Shown piece by piece: positions 1 to 8,362 of a stretch of DNA of 64,000 nucleotides (positions within the stretch are counted from its first letter, which is position 1; every line of letters starts with the position of its first letter). Source of the DNA: Halegenticoccus tardaugens (GTDB lineage: Archaea > Halobacteriota > Halobacteria > Halobacteriales > Haloferacaceae); NCBI RefSeq assembly GCF_004116405.1, contig NZ_SDIC01000011.1, forward strand, positions 62,001-126,000, given 5' to 3'. The notes beneath the pieces were generated by a model. The model saw only the letters and a program-made list of their open reading frames with translations. It made no database searches and was not told where the DNA came from. The position numbers and the translations under genes are program-made.

Positions 1-1401
1 ATCGGCGACACCACGGGCCTCGTCGCCGGGATGCTGATCGGGCTCATCCTCGGGATGCTGTTCGTGAAAGGCAACTGGAAGTACTACGCGGACACGGTGT
101 TCGAGGGGATGACACAGCGGGTCGCCGCGACGGCCATCGTCGCGTGGCTCTGGGCGGGAATGTTCGCCCAGACGCTTCAGGACGGCGGGTTCGTCGACGG
201 CCTCGTCTGGGCCGCCCAGGCGTTCAACGTCGGTGCTGCGCTCTTTCCCGCCGTCACGTTCCTCCTCGCCGCCCTGCTGGCGACGGGTATCGGAACCGGT
301 TACGGCACCGCCATCGCGTTCGTCGGCCTCGTCTTCCCCGCCGGCGTGCTGCTCGGCGCGAACCCGATACTCATGTTCGGCGCGATCCTCTCGGGGGCGG
401 TGTTCGGCGACAACCTCGCGCCGGTGAGCGACACCACCATCGTCAGCGCCGTCACGCAGGAGGCCGACATCGGGGGCGTCGTCGCCTCCCGGTTCAAGTA
501 CGCGATCGTCGCGGCGGTGTTCGCCTTCGCCGCGTATCTGGTCGCCGGAGCCGCGATGCCGGGCGCGAACGTGCAGGGACCGGGCGTGGGCGAATCGGCC
601 ACCGCGCTGGGCCTCGTCCACCTGCTCCCGATCGCCGTCGTCATCGGCACCGCCGTCAGCGGTCGCCACATCATCGAGGCGATCTCGTGGGGGCTCATCG
701 CGGCGGTGGTCCTCAACCTCGCGCTCGGTCTCGCGCCGGCGAGCGCGATGCTGCTCTTCGAGGCCCCGCAGTCCGGACTGACGCGGGCGATCGCCGACGC
801 GCCCGTGATCGGCGCGGTGGTGGAGACGGTTCCGGCCGAGGACGCGGCCGTCGGCGGGAGCATCTACGACGGCGCGGCGGGCTTCTTCTCGCTCATCGTG
901 CTGGTGCTCCTCATCGTCGCCGGCGCGCAGATCATGCGCCGCGGCGGCGCGTTCGACGCGATTCAGGACTTCCTGCTCGACACGGTCGCGACCTCCGTCC
1001 GCCGGGCGGAGACGACGATGGTGCTCGGGACGGCGATCGTCAACGCGACGATCACGATCAACACGGCCGCCGAGATCGCGGTCGCGCCGTACATCCGGAC
1101 GCTCGGCGAGCGGTTCAACATCAACGGCTACCGTCGGGCGAACATCCTCGACGCGAACACCTCCGCGCTCGGGTACATCTTCCCGTGGGGCGGCGGCGTA
1201 CTCGCGGGGTACACCGAGATGCAGGGGCTGCCCGAGCAGTACGAGTGGTTCACGCAGGCGATGGTGGTGAACCCGGCGAGCGTGTGGCCGTACGTCTTCC
1301 ACGGGTGGCTCCTCGTCGCGGTGTTCCTCGTCGCGGCGTGGACCGGTTTCGGCCGGGAGTACGTTCCCGACCGGCGGAGCGAGGAGGTGTCTCGCGTATG
1401 A
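1..1401 (+). CDS. nhaC: Na+/H+ antiporter, NhaC family (5' end outside window)
   Basis: This is the C-terminal part of a polytopic membrane antiporter that would exchange sodium for protons across the cytoplasmic membrane. The frame is open from base 1, so the true start lies upstream and the first Met, at base 31, is internal. About 466 residues are visible, with a long series of hydrophobic segments. The family signature GDNLAPVSDTTIVSA (bases about 406-450) matches the conserved NhaC motif with its charged and Ser/Thr residues inside the membrane. A second conserved polar stretch with NATITINTAAEIA lies near bases 1036-1080. The stop overlaps the next start by the four-base ATGA, so the two genes are probably co-transcribed. 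In haloarchaea such antiporters serve sodium and pH balance; the exact substrate preference cannot be read from sequence. Confidence 0.93.
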   Translation: MGDTTGLVAGMLIGLILGMLFVKGNWKYYADTVFEGMTQRVAATAIVAWLWAGMFAQTLQDGGFVDGLVWAAQAFNVGAALFPAVTFLLAALLATGIGTGYGTAIAFVGLVFPAGVLLGANPILMFGAILSGAVFGDNLAPVSDTTIVSAVTQEADIGGVVASRFKYAIVAAVFAFAAYLVAGAAMPGANVQGPGVGESATALGLVHLLPIAVVIGTAVSGRHIIEAISWGLIAAVVLNLALGLAPASAMLLFEAPQSGLTRAIADAPVIGAVVETVPAEDAAVGGSIYDGAAGFFSLIVLVLLIVAGAQIMRRGGAFDAIQDFLLDTVATSVRRAETTMVLGTAIVNATITINTAAEIAVAPYIRTLGERFNINGYRRANILDANTSALGYIFPWGGGVLAGYTEMQGLPEQYEWFTQAMVVNPASVWPYVFHGWLLVAVFLVAAWTGFGREYVPDRRSEEVSRV

Positions 1402-1655
1402 TCGGGAAGTTCCTCGCGGGCTGGAAGTTCAGGACCAGCACGCCCGCCTACGAACCGGGCGACGAGCTCACGGCGTTCGTGACGGGCGACCGCGGCGGGG
1501 CGGCCGTCGTTCGGGTCGGCGACACGATCATCAGGCTGCCGGACGCGGATCCGTCGCTCGTCGAGCGTCGGATCGAGCTGCGCGTCGTCGAGTTCGACGC
1601 GAAAACGCACGAGGGACGCGGGGAAGTCCTCCGCGTGCTCGACGGGCGGGAGTGA
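1398..1655 (+). CDS. Small conserved haloarchaeal protein (DUF7513-like)
   Basis: This encodes 85 residues in ATGA overlap with the antiporter gene, which fixes the start. The N-terminus (MIGKFLAGWKFRTSTP) is basic and aromatic, followed by a beta-rich stretch with RVGDTIIRLP and a C-terminal segment RIELRVVEFDAKTHEGRGEV, which looks like a small beta-barrel of the TRAM or OB kind. I recall this pattern from haloarchaeal proteins labelled DUF7513, but that label is from memory. No catalytic residues are apparent. The tight overlap suggests co-translation with the antiporter, though a functional link is only inferred. Confidence 0.8.
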   Translation: MIGKFLAGWKFRTSTPAYEPGDELTAFVTGDRGGAAVVRVGDTIIRLPDADPSLVERRIELRVVEFDAKTHEGRGEVLRVLDGRE

Positions 1656-1673
1656 GCGGACCCGTCTATCAGT

Positions 1674-2006
1674 TCAGTTTCGACGGTAGCCGAGCGGCTT
1701 CTTCTGTTCGACTTCGATCTCCACGTGGACGCTGTCGGGGAAGTCCCGGTGGCCGATCTCGCGGGCGATGTGCTCGTTGCCGTGGATCTCGAGCCGGCGC
1801 GAGTACACCGTGTACGACCACGGCGGAAACTCGTCGCCAGGCGAGAGCCGCCGGTACTGCGGCACGATGAGCCGCTCCGGCGGCGAGGAGTGCGGCCCTT
1901 TACACTCCGCGCCCTTGCGTTCGATCAGTCGTTTCAGGTCGTCGACGACGCCGTCCAGGGCGGCTCGATCTCCGCTCTGGAAGCTGAGTTTGGTTACGAA
2001 GGTCAT
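1674..2006 (-). CDS. uS10/mL48 family ribosomal-protein-like protein
   Basis: The 110-residue product starts at the Met MTFVTKLSFQSGDRAAL. A longer in-frame extension of 16 residues upstream is basic and unlike the family, so I reject it. The pattern KLSFQSGDRAALDGVVDDLKRLIERKGAECKGPH followed by PQYRRLSPG and a YSRRLEIHG segment is that of the S10 fold, in which a loop between strands contacts rRNA. Haloarchaea carry a second, divergent S10-like protein beside the canonical S10 in the elongation-factor operon, and this gene is not in that operon. Its role is probably RNA or ribosome associated, but that is inference. It is convergent with the gene on the left and divergent from the Nudix gene on the right. 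Confidence 0.85.
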   Translation of the reverse strand: MTFVTKLSFQSGDRAALDGVVDDLKRLIERKGAECKGPHSSPPERLIVPQYRRLSPGDEFPPWSYTVYSRRLEIHGNEHIAREIGHRDFPDSVHVEIEVEQKKPLGYRRN

Positions 2007-2183
2007 GAGCTGGGTCGTTAGAGAGGGGTGCGGTCGCGAGCCGTAAAAACGCATCTACCGACGGGTGCGGTCGCGACCCGGGCGCGGGTTCGCCCGCTCC
2101 TCCCGAACCGGCGCGTCGCCGCGATTCGCTTGTCCCGCCGGAGGTGGGTGCTACCGGTGGTTGCGCGGCCGTTCTCCGATATT

Positions 2184-2193
2184 CTCTTAACGC
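2184..2193 (+). promoter_or_regulatory. TATA-like element of the Nudix gene
   Basis: The sequence CTCTTAACGC is centred about 26 bases before the ATG at 2214. This is the spacing expected for a leaderless haloarchaeal transcript and it decides the start codon. Confidence 0.55.
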
Positions 2194-2213
2194 ATGACCG
2201 ATTACATCGAGCA

Positions 2214-2678
2214 ATGACGGTCAAAGCGGTCAGCGCTGGGGCCATCCTCTTCCGCGATACCCGCGGCCAACGGGAGTACTTGCTCCTGAAGAGCCGACCG
2301 GGGGACTGGGAGTTCCCCAAAGGCGGGGTCGAGGGGAACGAGGAGCTTCAGCAGACGGCCATCCGTGAAGTCGAAGAGGAGGCGGGGATCGCCGATTTCC
2401 GCCTCGTCGACGGGTTCAGAGAGGACTACGACTACGTGTTCGAGGCGGGCGGGAAGACGATCCACAAGACCGTCCACCTGTTCATCGCGCGCTCGTTCGA
2501 AGCCAGCGCGGAGCTATCCAACGAGCACCGCGACCTCCAGTGGCGCGACTACGAGCAGGCCATAAACACCATCACGCAGGACGGCCCCCGCGACATCCTG
2601 GAGCGGGCGCATGCCTACCTCGACGAACTCGAATCGAAGAGCGAGGACGCCGAGGGCGGTCGAACGTACCTCGCGTAA
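2214..2678 (+). CDS. Nudix hydrolase, diadenosine tetraphosphatase type
   Basis: This is a 154-residue cytoplasmic hydrolase expected to cleave dinucleoside polyphosphates such as Ap4A or related nucleoside diphosphate compounds using a divalent metal. The Nudix box is complete: GGVEGNEELQQTAIREVEEE followed by AGI carries the G-x5-E-x7-R-E-x2-E-E-x-G pattern (residues about 37-59). KSRPGDWEFPKGG immediately before it is typical of the NUDT2/Ap4A branch. The C-terminus contains QWRDYEQAINTIT, which resembles the W/Y region that stacks on the base in Ap4A hydrolases. An upstream open frame exists, but the TATA-like element at 2184-2193 places the transcript start at this ATG. It sits alone, without obvious operon partners. 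Confidence 0.93.
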   Translation: MTVKAVSAGAILFRDTRGQREYLLLKSRPGDWEFPKGGVEGNEELQQTAIREVEEEAGIADFRLVDGFREDYDYVFEAGGKTIHKTVHLFIARSFEASAELSNEHRDLQWRDYEQAINTITQDGPRDILERAHAYLDELESKSEDAEGGRTYLA

Positions 2679-2732
2679 TCCCCCCGCCGTGCGACCTCAC
2701 CCGACGGCCGGCCTTCGACGGGCGGTGAACCC

Positions 2733-3749
2733 GTGAGCGCGCGGTGCCCGGACGATTCGGAGTTCGTCTTCGAACTTCAGACCTGCCGGTGGGCCGAGCG
2801 CGCGTGGCCGCCGGACGGCGAGCGCGACGCCGTCCTCGTCGCCAGACAGCTCGGAACGCGCCGCCGCCGATGGGACACGGTGATCGTCGAGACGAACCCC
2901 GAAGCGCTCGCGGCGCGGGTGCGGTTCGGCCCGCGCGAGCTCGATTCCGACCTGCTGCACGTCGTCAGACACGCGCCCGAGGGGTGGGCGTGGTACCGCG
3001 ACGCGCTGCCGCACCCGGGCTACCCGTGGCGGTACGTCCGCGCCGCCGTCCACCGCGCGGCGGGCCGCGGCGTCGTCGAGAAACGCCGCCGGGGCAATCG
3101 GATCGAGATCCGACGGATCGCGCCGTACCCCGACTGGGTGCGCCGGATCGTCGCCGTCGAGAACAAGCCCGACCTGGACGCGAGCGCCGCGCGCGCGCTC
3201 GCCTCGCAACTCGAACACGACGTGTCGCGGGCGCTCGCGGACGAGGTGTGGGTCGCCACGGCGACGACCGACGCGAGCGTCGAGCCGGCGCTCCTGGAGG
3301 ACATGCCCGTCGAGGTCGGCATCCTGACGATGGACTTCGCCGCCGGGGCCCGGTCGGACGCCGGCGAGGTGCTCTGGTACCCGAGTGGGTTGGAGCCGCC
3401 CGGCGAGGGTGAGAGCGGAGCCGGAACCGACGACCGCACCGGGACGCGGCTTCGGATCGCGGAGCGCGCCTACGGTCGGGGCTGGCGCTCGCACGTCGAG
3501 ACGATGCGGCCGGACTGCCGCCACTTCGAACTCCGTCGCCGCGGGGACGCGCTCCTCCCCCGGTGCGCCGCGAAGGGGAGACACCAGACGGCCGCGGAGT
3601 GCGCCGGGTCGTGCCCGCGGTTCGAACCGGAGCCGCCGGGGTGGCGGACGAAGGGGTGGCCGATCGAGGGGGGGCCCGGAAAGGGGATACAGCGCCTGCT
3701 CGCGGCGCGTCGCGAGTGGGTCCGCGAGCGCGAACTCGGCGGCCGCTGA
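2733..3749 (+). CDS. DUF5787 family protein with nuclease-like motifs
   Basis: This 338-residue haloarchaeal protein starts with GTG. I recognise the family by FELQTCRWAER near the N-terminus, the central VAVENKPDL block and the Cys-rich C-terminus. Residues P133-D134 and E143-N-K145 form a PD-x8-ExK arrangement like that of PD-(D/E)xK nucleases. One Cys near the N-terminus (C18) and four near the C-terminus (C262, C278, C290, C294) recall the Fe-S cluster ligands of Cas4 and RecB-type nucleases. The function is not established, and the nuclease reading is my inference. The gene stands between a Nudix gene on the same strand and convergent sulfatase genes, so neighbours give no help. Confidence 0.8.
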   Translation: MSARCPDDSEFVFELQTCRWAERAWPPDGERDAVLVARQLGTRRRRWDTVIVETNPEALAARVRFGPRELDSDLLHVVRHAPEGWAWYRDALPHPGYPWRYVRAAVHRAAGRGVVEKRRRGNRIEIRRIAPYPDWVRRIVAVENKPDLDASAARALASQLEHDVSRALADEVWVATATTDASVEPALLEDMPVEVGILTMDFAAGARSDAGEVLWYPSGLEPPGEGESGAGTDDRTGTRLRIAERAYGRGWRSHVETMRPDCRHFELRRRGDALLPRCAAKGRHQTAAECAGSCPRFEPEPPGWRTKGWPIEGGPGKGIQRLLAARREWVRERELGGR

Positions 3750-3767
3750 CCGGGGTCGAGAAGCCTC

Positions 3768-5210
3768 TCAGAGACCCAGCGCCTTCGGGGCCCACCCCGC
3801 GATCGTGTCGTCCGTCTCGCGCATCCGCTCGACGAGCCGCCGTTCGAGGCGTCGGCGGACGTCCCTGTACGCCGGGTGGTCGACGAGGTTGGTGAGCTCG
3901 TGGGGGTCCGCGCGCAGGTCGTACAGCTCGTTCCGGTCGGGAACGTTGAACACCAGCTTGTACCTGTGGGTCCGCAGCATCCGCTGGGAGTAGAGTCCGA
4001 ACTCGTCGCCGTGGTACTCCGCGAACGCGTCGTCCGGCCAGTCGTCGGGCGCGTCGCCGCCGAGCAGCGGGCGGAGGCTCCGTCCGTCGAGGTCCGGCAG
4101 CACGTCCGCGCCGCCGACGTCGAGAAGGGTCGGCATCAGGTCGAGCAGGCTCACGAACGACTCGCAGACGCTCCCCGGTTCCGTCACGCCGGGCCACCGG
4201 ACGAAAAGCGGCACCCGGTAGGTGTCCTCGTACATCATCGGGCCCTTGTTGAACTGGCGGTGGTTGCCGACGAAGTCGCCGTGGTCGGACGTGTGGACGG
4301 TCACGGTGGAGTCGGCGAGGCCGAGGTCGGAGAGGGCGGTCAGGATGCGGCCGATCTGCTCGTCGATGAGCGTCATAAAGCCCATGTACTTCGCGACGAG
4401 GCCGGCCCAGTCGTCCCAGTCGAAGCCGGCGACGCCGCGGTAGGCGAGGTACCGCTCGTGCGCGGCGGGCTTGCCCGCGAACGTCTCGGCGTACGTCGGC
4501 CACGGATCGATCTCCGCCGGGTCGTACATCGACGCGTACGGCTCCGGGATCACGTACGGGTGGTGCGGCCCGAGGAAGTCCGACCGGTGGAAGAACGGGC
4601 CCGCCTCGTCCCCCTCGGCGACGGCCTCCAGTCGCTCGATGGTCCGCTCCGCGAGGTAGTACGGCCGCGTCGCCTCCGCCGGCACCGGCGTCGTCGCCGC
4701 GAGGAGCGTCGGGTCGCGTTCGTGTTCCGTGTACACGACGTCTTCGAGTTCGATCCCGTCGGGATCGACGCCGAGCCGCCGCCTGTAGTCGCGGAAGGAC
4801 GATTCGAGCTGCGGGTCGTGGTGGCGGTCGCTCCCTCCGAGGTACTCGAAGCCGAAGTCCGCGGGCCCCTGATCCCGTCCGACGTGCCACTTGCCGAGGT
4901 AGGTGTTCCGGTAGCCCGCCTCGGCGAGGCGCTCCCCGAGCGTCGGCAGGTCAGACGGGAGGTTTCGCAGGATCGCGTCGTCCTCGTGGCAGTTGTTCAA
5001 CATCCCGTGGTTGTGCGGGTACAGCCCCGAAAGGAGCGAGGCGCGCGCGCTGCTGCAGATGCTGATCGGCGTGTACGCCCGTTCGAATCGCAATCCCTCG
5101 TCGGCCAACTCGTCGATCGCCGGCGTCTCCGGGCGGCTCCCGGGGGTCGTGAGGTCGTACCGCTCCTGGTCCGTCAGAAGCAACAGGACGTTGGGTCTCT
5201 CTGCGGGCAT
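3768..5210 (-). CDS. Sulfatase family hydrolase with Cys nucleophile position
   Basis: This encodes 480 residues of the alkaline phosphatase/sulfatase superfamily, expected to hydrolyse sulfate or phosphate esters. Visible family landmarks are the N-terminal strand and metal ligand NVLLLLTDQE (D14), the active-site segment ICSSARASLLSG (C52, R56), LGKWH (K107), HTSDHGDFVGNH (D309, H310) and NKGPMMYEDTYRVP (K322). In most sulfatases the site reads C-x-P/A-x-R, where the Cys is converted to formylglycine; here the third residue is Ser. The start abuts the stop of the neighbouring sulfatase gene directly, so the two form an operon. No signal peptide is seen, so it is probably cytoplasmic. The substrate is unknown. 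Confidence 0.9.
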   Translation of the reverse strand: MPAERPNVLLLLTDQERYDLTTPGSRPETPAIDELADEGLRFERAYTPISICSSARASLLSGLYPHNHGMLNNCHEDDAILRNLPSDLPTLGERLAEAGYRNTYLGKWHVGRDQGPADFGFEYLGGSDRHHDPQLESSFRDYRRRLGVDPDGIELEDVVYTEHERDPTLLAATTPVPAEATRPYYLAERTIERLEAVAEGDEAGPFFHRSDFLGPHHPYVIPEPYASMYDPAEIDPWPTYAETFAGKPAAHERYLAYRGVAGFDWDDWAGLVAKYMGFMTLIDEQIGRILTALSDLGLADSTVTVHTSDHGDFVGNHRQFNKGPMMYEDTYRVPLFVRWPGVTEPGSVCESFVSLLDLMPTLLDVGGADVLPDLDGRSLRPLLGGDAPDDWPDDAFAEYHGDEFGLYSQRMLRTHRYKLVFNVPDRNELYDLRADPHELTNLVDHPAYRDVRRRLERRLVERMRETDDTIAGWAPKALGL

Positions 5211-6683
5211 CTAGAGGTATCCGAGGTCGCGGAGCCTGTTCTGAGTTGCGGCGGTCATCGAGACGGCGTCGCCGTCCCCGTCGACGTTCGAGACGTCGCC
5301 GAACGCCCCCAGCCGCTCTTCCAGCACGGACCGGAGCGACGCGGCGCGCTCGGGTCGAGCGTCGACGAGGTTCCGCGTCTCCCCGGGATCGTCCGAGACG
5401 CGGTACAGCTCCTCCGCGCCGTCGGAGTGCGCGATGAACTTGTACTCGTCGGTTCGGACGGTCCGGATGGATCGGTCGTACCGATACAGCTCCGGCGGCA
5501 GGTCGCCGAACCGCGCCTCGAGCGTCTCGATCGACGGTTGCGGGCGAACGTACTCGGCGAAGACGTGCGCTCGCGGCGGCTCGTCGCTCTCGGGGTGGAA
5601 CGATCGGGCGCGGCCGTCGAACTGCTCGCGCGCGGCCGGATCGTCGATCCCCGCGACGTCGAGCAGCGTCGGCGCGAGGTCGAGCACCTGAACGAGTCGG
5701 TCGGTCCAGCCGCGGCCCGCGAACGGCCCGCCGGAGATCACGAGCGGGACGCGCAACAGCGTGTCGTAGACGCAGTACTGGTGGCCGAGGAAGTCGTGCT
5801 CACCGACGTTCTCGCCGTGGTCGCCGACGACGACGAACACGGTGTCCTCCCACTTGTCGGCGGAGACGAGCGCTCGCCGCAGTTCGTCGATCCGCGCGTC
5901 GAGGTAGGCGATCTCGGCGCGATACAGCCCGCGAAGGACCTCGAACTCCGCGTCGGTGAGATCGAACAGCCCGGCGTCGTACTCTCTGGGTTCTTGTGGC
6001 AGCGCCATCGCCTCCTCGTAGCTCCAGCCGTCGGGGAGAAAGCGCTCCGCGAACGCCCGCGGGGGCCGGTACTGCAGGTGCGGTTCGATGAAGTTCGCGA
6101 AGAGGAAGAACGGCTCGTCGACGCCGTCGAGCCAGCGTTCGATCCACTGGACGGTCCGGTTCGCGCCGTCGTCGCCGTCGAATCGGAGCTGGTCGCAGAC
6201 GGCGTTGACGGCGTTCGCGAGGGGATTCCCGTCGAAGAGGTGGGAGACGAACGTTTCGAGCTTTTGTCGGGTTCCCAGCACGTGCCGGAGTTCGCCGAGG
6301 TCGGCGTCGGTCTGCACGCGCTGCCAGGTGCGGTGGAACGTCTCGAAGCCGCGAGCGAGTCCGAACTCCTCCGTCACCCAGGTGTTGTTCGAGGTGCCGG
6401 CGGTCGCGTAGCCCTCGTCGCGGAACGCCTCCGCGAGCGTCCTGAGTCGGTCGTCGAGCAGCGTGTGGTCACCGTGCGCGCCGTGATCGACGGTGTACGT
6501 GCCGGTGAAAAGAGACGCGTGGGACGGCAGCGTCCACGGGGCGCTGGTGAAGGCCCGCTCGTACCCCGTCCCGGACGCCGCGAGGTCCGCGACCGTCGGC
6601 GCGGTCTCCGGATCGACGTCCACCATCCGAGCCGTGTCCATGACCACGACGACGACGTTCGGACTCGCGGTCGTTCCGGTCAT
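5211..6683 (-). CDS. Sulfatase-superfamily protein with Thr at the nucleophile position
   Basis: The 490-residue product has the sulfatase fold landmarks: VVVVMDTARM (metal ligand D16), the active-site segment WTLPSHASLFTG (T51, H55), and the metal-binding VVVGDHGENVGEHDFLGH. The Cys/Ser of true sulfatases is replaced by Thr and the following Arg by His, the version seen in many haloarchaeal members and in phospho-transferase members of the superfamily. It may therefore act as a phosphodiesterase, phosphatase or transferase rather than a formylglycine sulfatase. It is the first gene of a two-gene operon with the sulfatase downstream. A TATA-like palindrome about 125 bases upstream may be its promoter. 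The C-terminus RLRDLGYL is typical of haloarchaeal members. Confidence 0.9.
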   Translation of the reverse strand: MTGTTASPNVVVVVMDTARMVDVDPETAPTVADLAASGTGYERAFTSAPWTLPSHASLFTGTYTVDHGAHGDHTLLDDRLRTLAEAFRDEGYATAGTSNNTWVTEEFGLARGFETFHRTWQRVQTDADLGELRHVLGTRQKLETFVSHLFDGNPLANAVNAVCDQLRFDGDDGANRTVQWIERWLDGVDEPFFLFANFIEPHLQYRPPRAFAERFLPDGWSYEEAMALPQEPREYDAGLFDLTDAEFEVLRGLYRAEIAYLDARIDELRRALVSADKWEDTVFVVVGDHGENVGEHDFLGHQYCVYDTLLRVPLVISGGPFAGRGWTDRLVQVLDLAPTLLDVAGIDDPAAREQFDGRARSFHPESDEPPRAHVFAEYVRPQPSIETLEARFGDLPPELYRYDRSIRTVRTDEYKFIAHSDGAEELYRVSDDPGETRNLVDARPERAASLRSVLEERLGAFGDVSNVDGDGDAVSMTAATQNRLRDLGYL

Positions 6684-6802
6684 GTTCGTGGCGACGACCG
6701 CGGACGACGGGGGCCTACGTCGCGACGCCGCACCGATCCGGTGTGTGGCTCTGGAGGGGTCACGTTGGAAGCATCGGCGCGTATTCGAAAGAACGTCGAG
6801 GT

Positions 6803-6812
6803 TGTATATACA
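6803..6812 (-). promoter_or_regulatory. TATA-like palindrome upstream of the sulfatase pair
   Basis: TGTATATACA is a perfect 10-bp palindrome in the gap between the end of the DUF5797 gene and the start of the first sulfatase gene. It is the only AT-rich element in that gap and would give an untranslated leader of roughly 100 bases. Confidence 0.4.
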
Positions 6813-6837
6813 GGGTGTTCACGCCAGTTTCGGCCGA

Positions 6838-7344
6838 TCAGACGATCTCGACGTCCACGGCGTCTCGCTCGACGGCCAGCCGGAAGGTCGGCACCGTCCG
6901 GTAGACGACCTCGACGACGCCCTTGCGGCGGAGGCTCTGGAGGGCCCGTCTGACCGCTTCGACGTCGGGATCCGCGTCGAACTCCTCCCGGAGCTTGTTG
7001 AGGACGCTCACGACGCTCTCGGAGCGCTCCTCCGGGCCGGCGACGACCCGAAACACCCGCGCTTCGAGTTCGGGCACGCGGATGACGCTCGGCGTTCCGT
7101 CACCCTCGCCGCCCGCGTCGTCTTCGACGCCGGGTTCGACGTCGACGAGTTCGGCCGCCTCGCTCGTCGCCCGGATGAGGCTGTTGTCGTCGCGGTAGTA
7201 GTACTCCTTGAGGTGTCCTTCGAGGTACCGGTGGACCTCGCTCCCGCTGTCGAGCCCCCACTGCTCCTGCAACTCCTTGTTCTTCGTCGGCTGGAGGCGG
7301 ACGACGTCCGCCAAGCGCCGCGTTTCCTCCTCGGAGAGACTCAT
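6838..7344 (-). CDS. DUF5797 family winged-helix-like protein
   Basis: The product is 168 residues starting at MSLSEEETRRLADVVRLQPTK. A TATA-like CCTATATCGG about 29 bases upstream supports this start over the Met six codons earlier. The N-terminal half (helix, then KNKELQEQWGLDSGSEVHRYLEGHLKEYYYRDDNSLIRAT) has the look of a DNA-binding winged helix, and the C-terminal half has a second helical block ending in RRALQSLRRKGVVEVVYRTVPTFRLA, again wing-like. I recognise the family as haloarchaeal DUF5797. A transcriptional role is plausible but not shown. It is divergent from the enoyl-CoA hydratase gene, which could be a target. Confidence 0.85.
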   Translation of the reverse strand: MSLSEEETRRLADVVRLQPTKNKELQEQWGLDSGSEVHRYLEGHLKEYYYRDDNSLIRATSEAAELVDVEPGVEDDAGGEGDGTPSVIRVPELEARVFRVVAGPEERSESVVSVLNKLREEFDADPDVEAVRRALQSLRRKGVVEVVYRTVPTFRLAVERDAVDVEIV

Positions 7345-7417
7345 GTCCGGGGGTTGGCGCACGACCTATATCGGTGTTCTGGAACCGACGGACTGGGGCG
7401 TGGCTCGCGCCCGAAGC

Positions 7418-7425
7418 GTTATTCC
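7418..7425 (+). promoter_or_regulatory. TATA-like element of the enoyl-CoA hydratase gene
   Basis: GTTATTCC is centred about 26 bases before the ATG at 7447. This favours that ATG over the in-frame GTG at 7438. Confidence 0.5.
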
Positions 7426-7446
7426 CCTCCCGCGTGAGTGCCACCC

Positions 7447-8220
7447 ATGTCATGGGACACCGTCGAACTCGACGTCGAAGACGGGGTGGCGACGCTCACC
7501 GTCGATCGACCGGACAGGCTCAACGCGCTCAACCTGGAAACGCTGGCGGCGATCGAGGAGGCGCTCGCCGCGGCCGAAGACGGGGACGCGCGGGCGCTCG
7601 TGCTGACCGGGGCGGGCGAGAAGGCGTTCGTCGCGGGCGCGGACATCGAGTACATGCGGGATCTCTCGACCCCGGAGGCGCAGGCGTACGCGGAGCTCGG
7701 CCACCGCGTCGCCGACGCCGTCGAGACGTTCCCCGCGCCGGCGATCGCCGCCGTCAACGGCTACGCGTTCGGCGGCGGCTGCGAACTCGCGCTCGCGTGC
7801 GACCTCCGCGTCGCGAGCGAACGGGCCGTCCTCGGACAGACCGAGATCGACCTCGGCATCGTCCCCGGGTGGGGCGGCACCCAGCGGCTGCCGCGGCTCG
7901 TCGGCGACGAGGTCGCCCGGCGGCTGATCTTCTTCGGCGAGCGCGTCGACGCCACCGACGCGCTCGAATACGGTCTCGTCGGCGAAGTGGTCGCGCACGA
8001 CCAGCTCGACGGGTACGTCGCCGAGATGGCCTCGGAGCTCGCTTCGAAGCCCGCGTTCGCCCTCAGGGCCGCCAAGGACGCGTTGAACGCGGCGAACGAG
8101 ACGTCGCAGGCGGCCGGCCTCGCCTACGAGCGTCGCGTCTGGAGCGGCCTGTTCGGCACGCACGACCAGCGCGAGGGGATGGCGGCGTTCGTCGAAAAGC
8201 GCGATCCGGAGTTCGAGTGA
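7447..8220 (+). CDS. Enoyl-CoA hydratase/isomerase family protein
   Basis: This is a 257-residue crotonase-fold enzyme that would hydrate trans-2-enoyl-CoA in beta-oxidation or a related acyl-CoA pathway. The oxyanion-hole and CoA-binding segments are clear: GEKAFVAGADIEYM, and AAVNGYAFGGGCELALACDL. The acidic catalytic positions are present: the second glutamate in GQTEIDLGIVPGWGGTQRLPRLVG, as in true hydratases, and the preceding ELALACD region. The length is normal. It is transcribed alone, divergently from a DUF5797 protein. Acyl-CoA dehydrogenase and methylmalonyl-CoA enzymes lie elsewhere in the window, consistent with a fatty and branched-chain acid degrading lifestyle. The precise substrate chain length cannot be told. 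Confidence 0.93.
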   Translation: MSWDTVELDVEDGVATLTVDRPDRLNALNLETLAAIEEALAAAEDGDARALVLTGAGEKAFVAGADIEYMRDLSTPEAQAYAELGHRVADAVETFPAPAIAAVNGYAFGGGCELALACDLRVASERAVLGQTEIDLGIVPGWGGTQRLPRLVGDEVARRLIFFGERVDATDALEYGLVGEVVAHDQLDGYVAEMASELASKPAFALRAAKDALNAANETSQAAGLAYERRVWSGLFGTHDQREGMAAFVEKRDPEFE

Positions 8221-8362
8221 TCGGCGGTCGTCGGGTGCACGTGCCCGGAGCCGTGCTCCCGCTCGCAGACCGCCTCGGACGGTTCCGGCCGGAGACGCGA
8301 CGACCCGAGTGTCGCGCGTCCGGGGCACTACAGGTAAGTTCTCACACGGCTAATCGTGAGGT

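Noticed and set aside
3876-6953. A 1025-codon open frame on the plus strand
   Set aside because: It runs antisense across both sulfatase genes. The translation is Val/Arg/Glu-rich without any domain, and the minus strand carries clear catalytic motifs; such shadows arise from high third-position GC.
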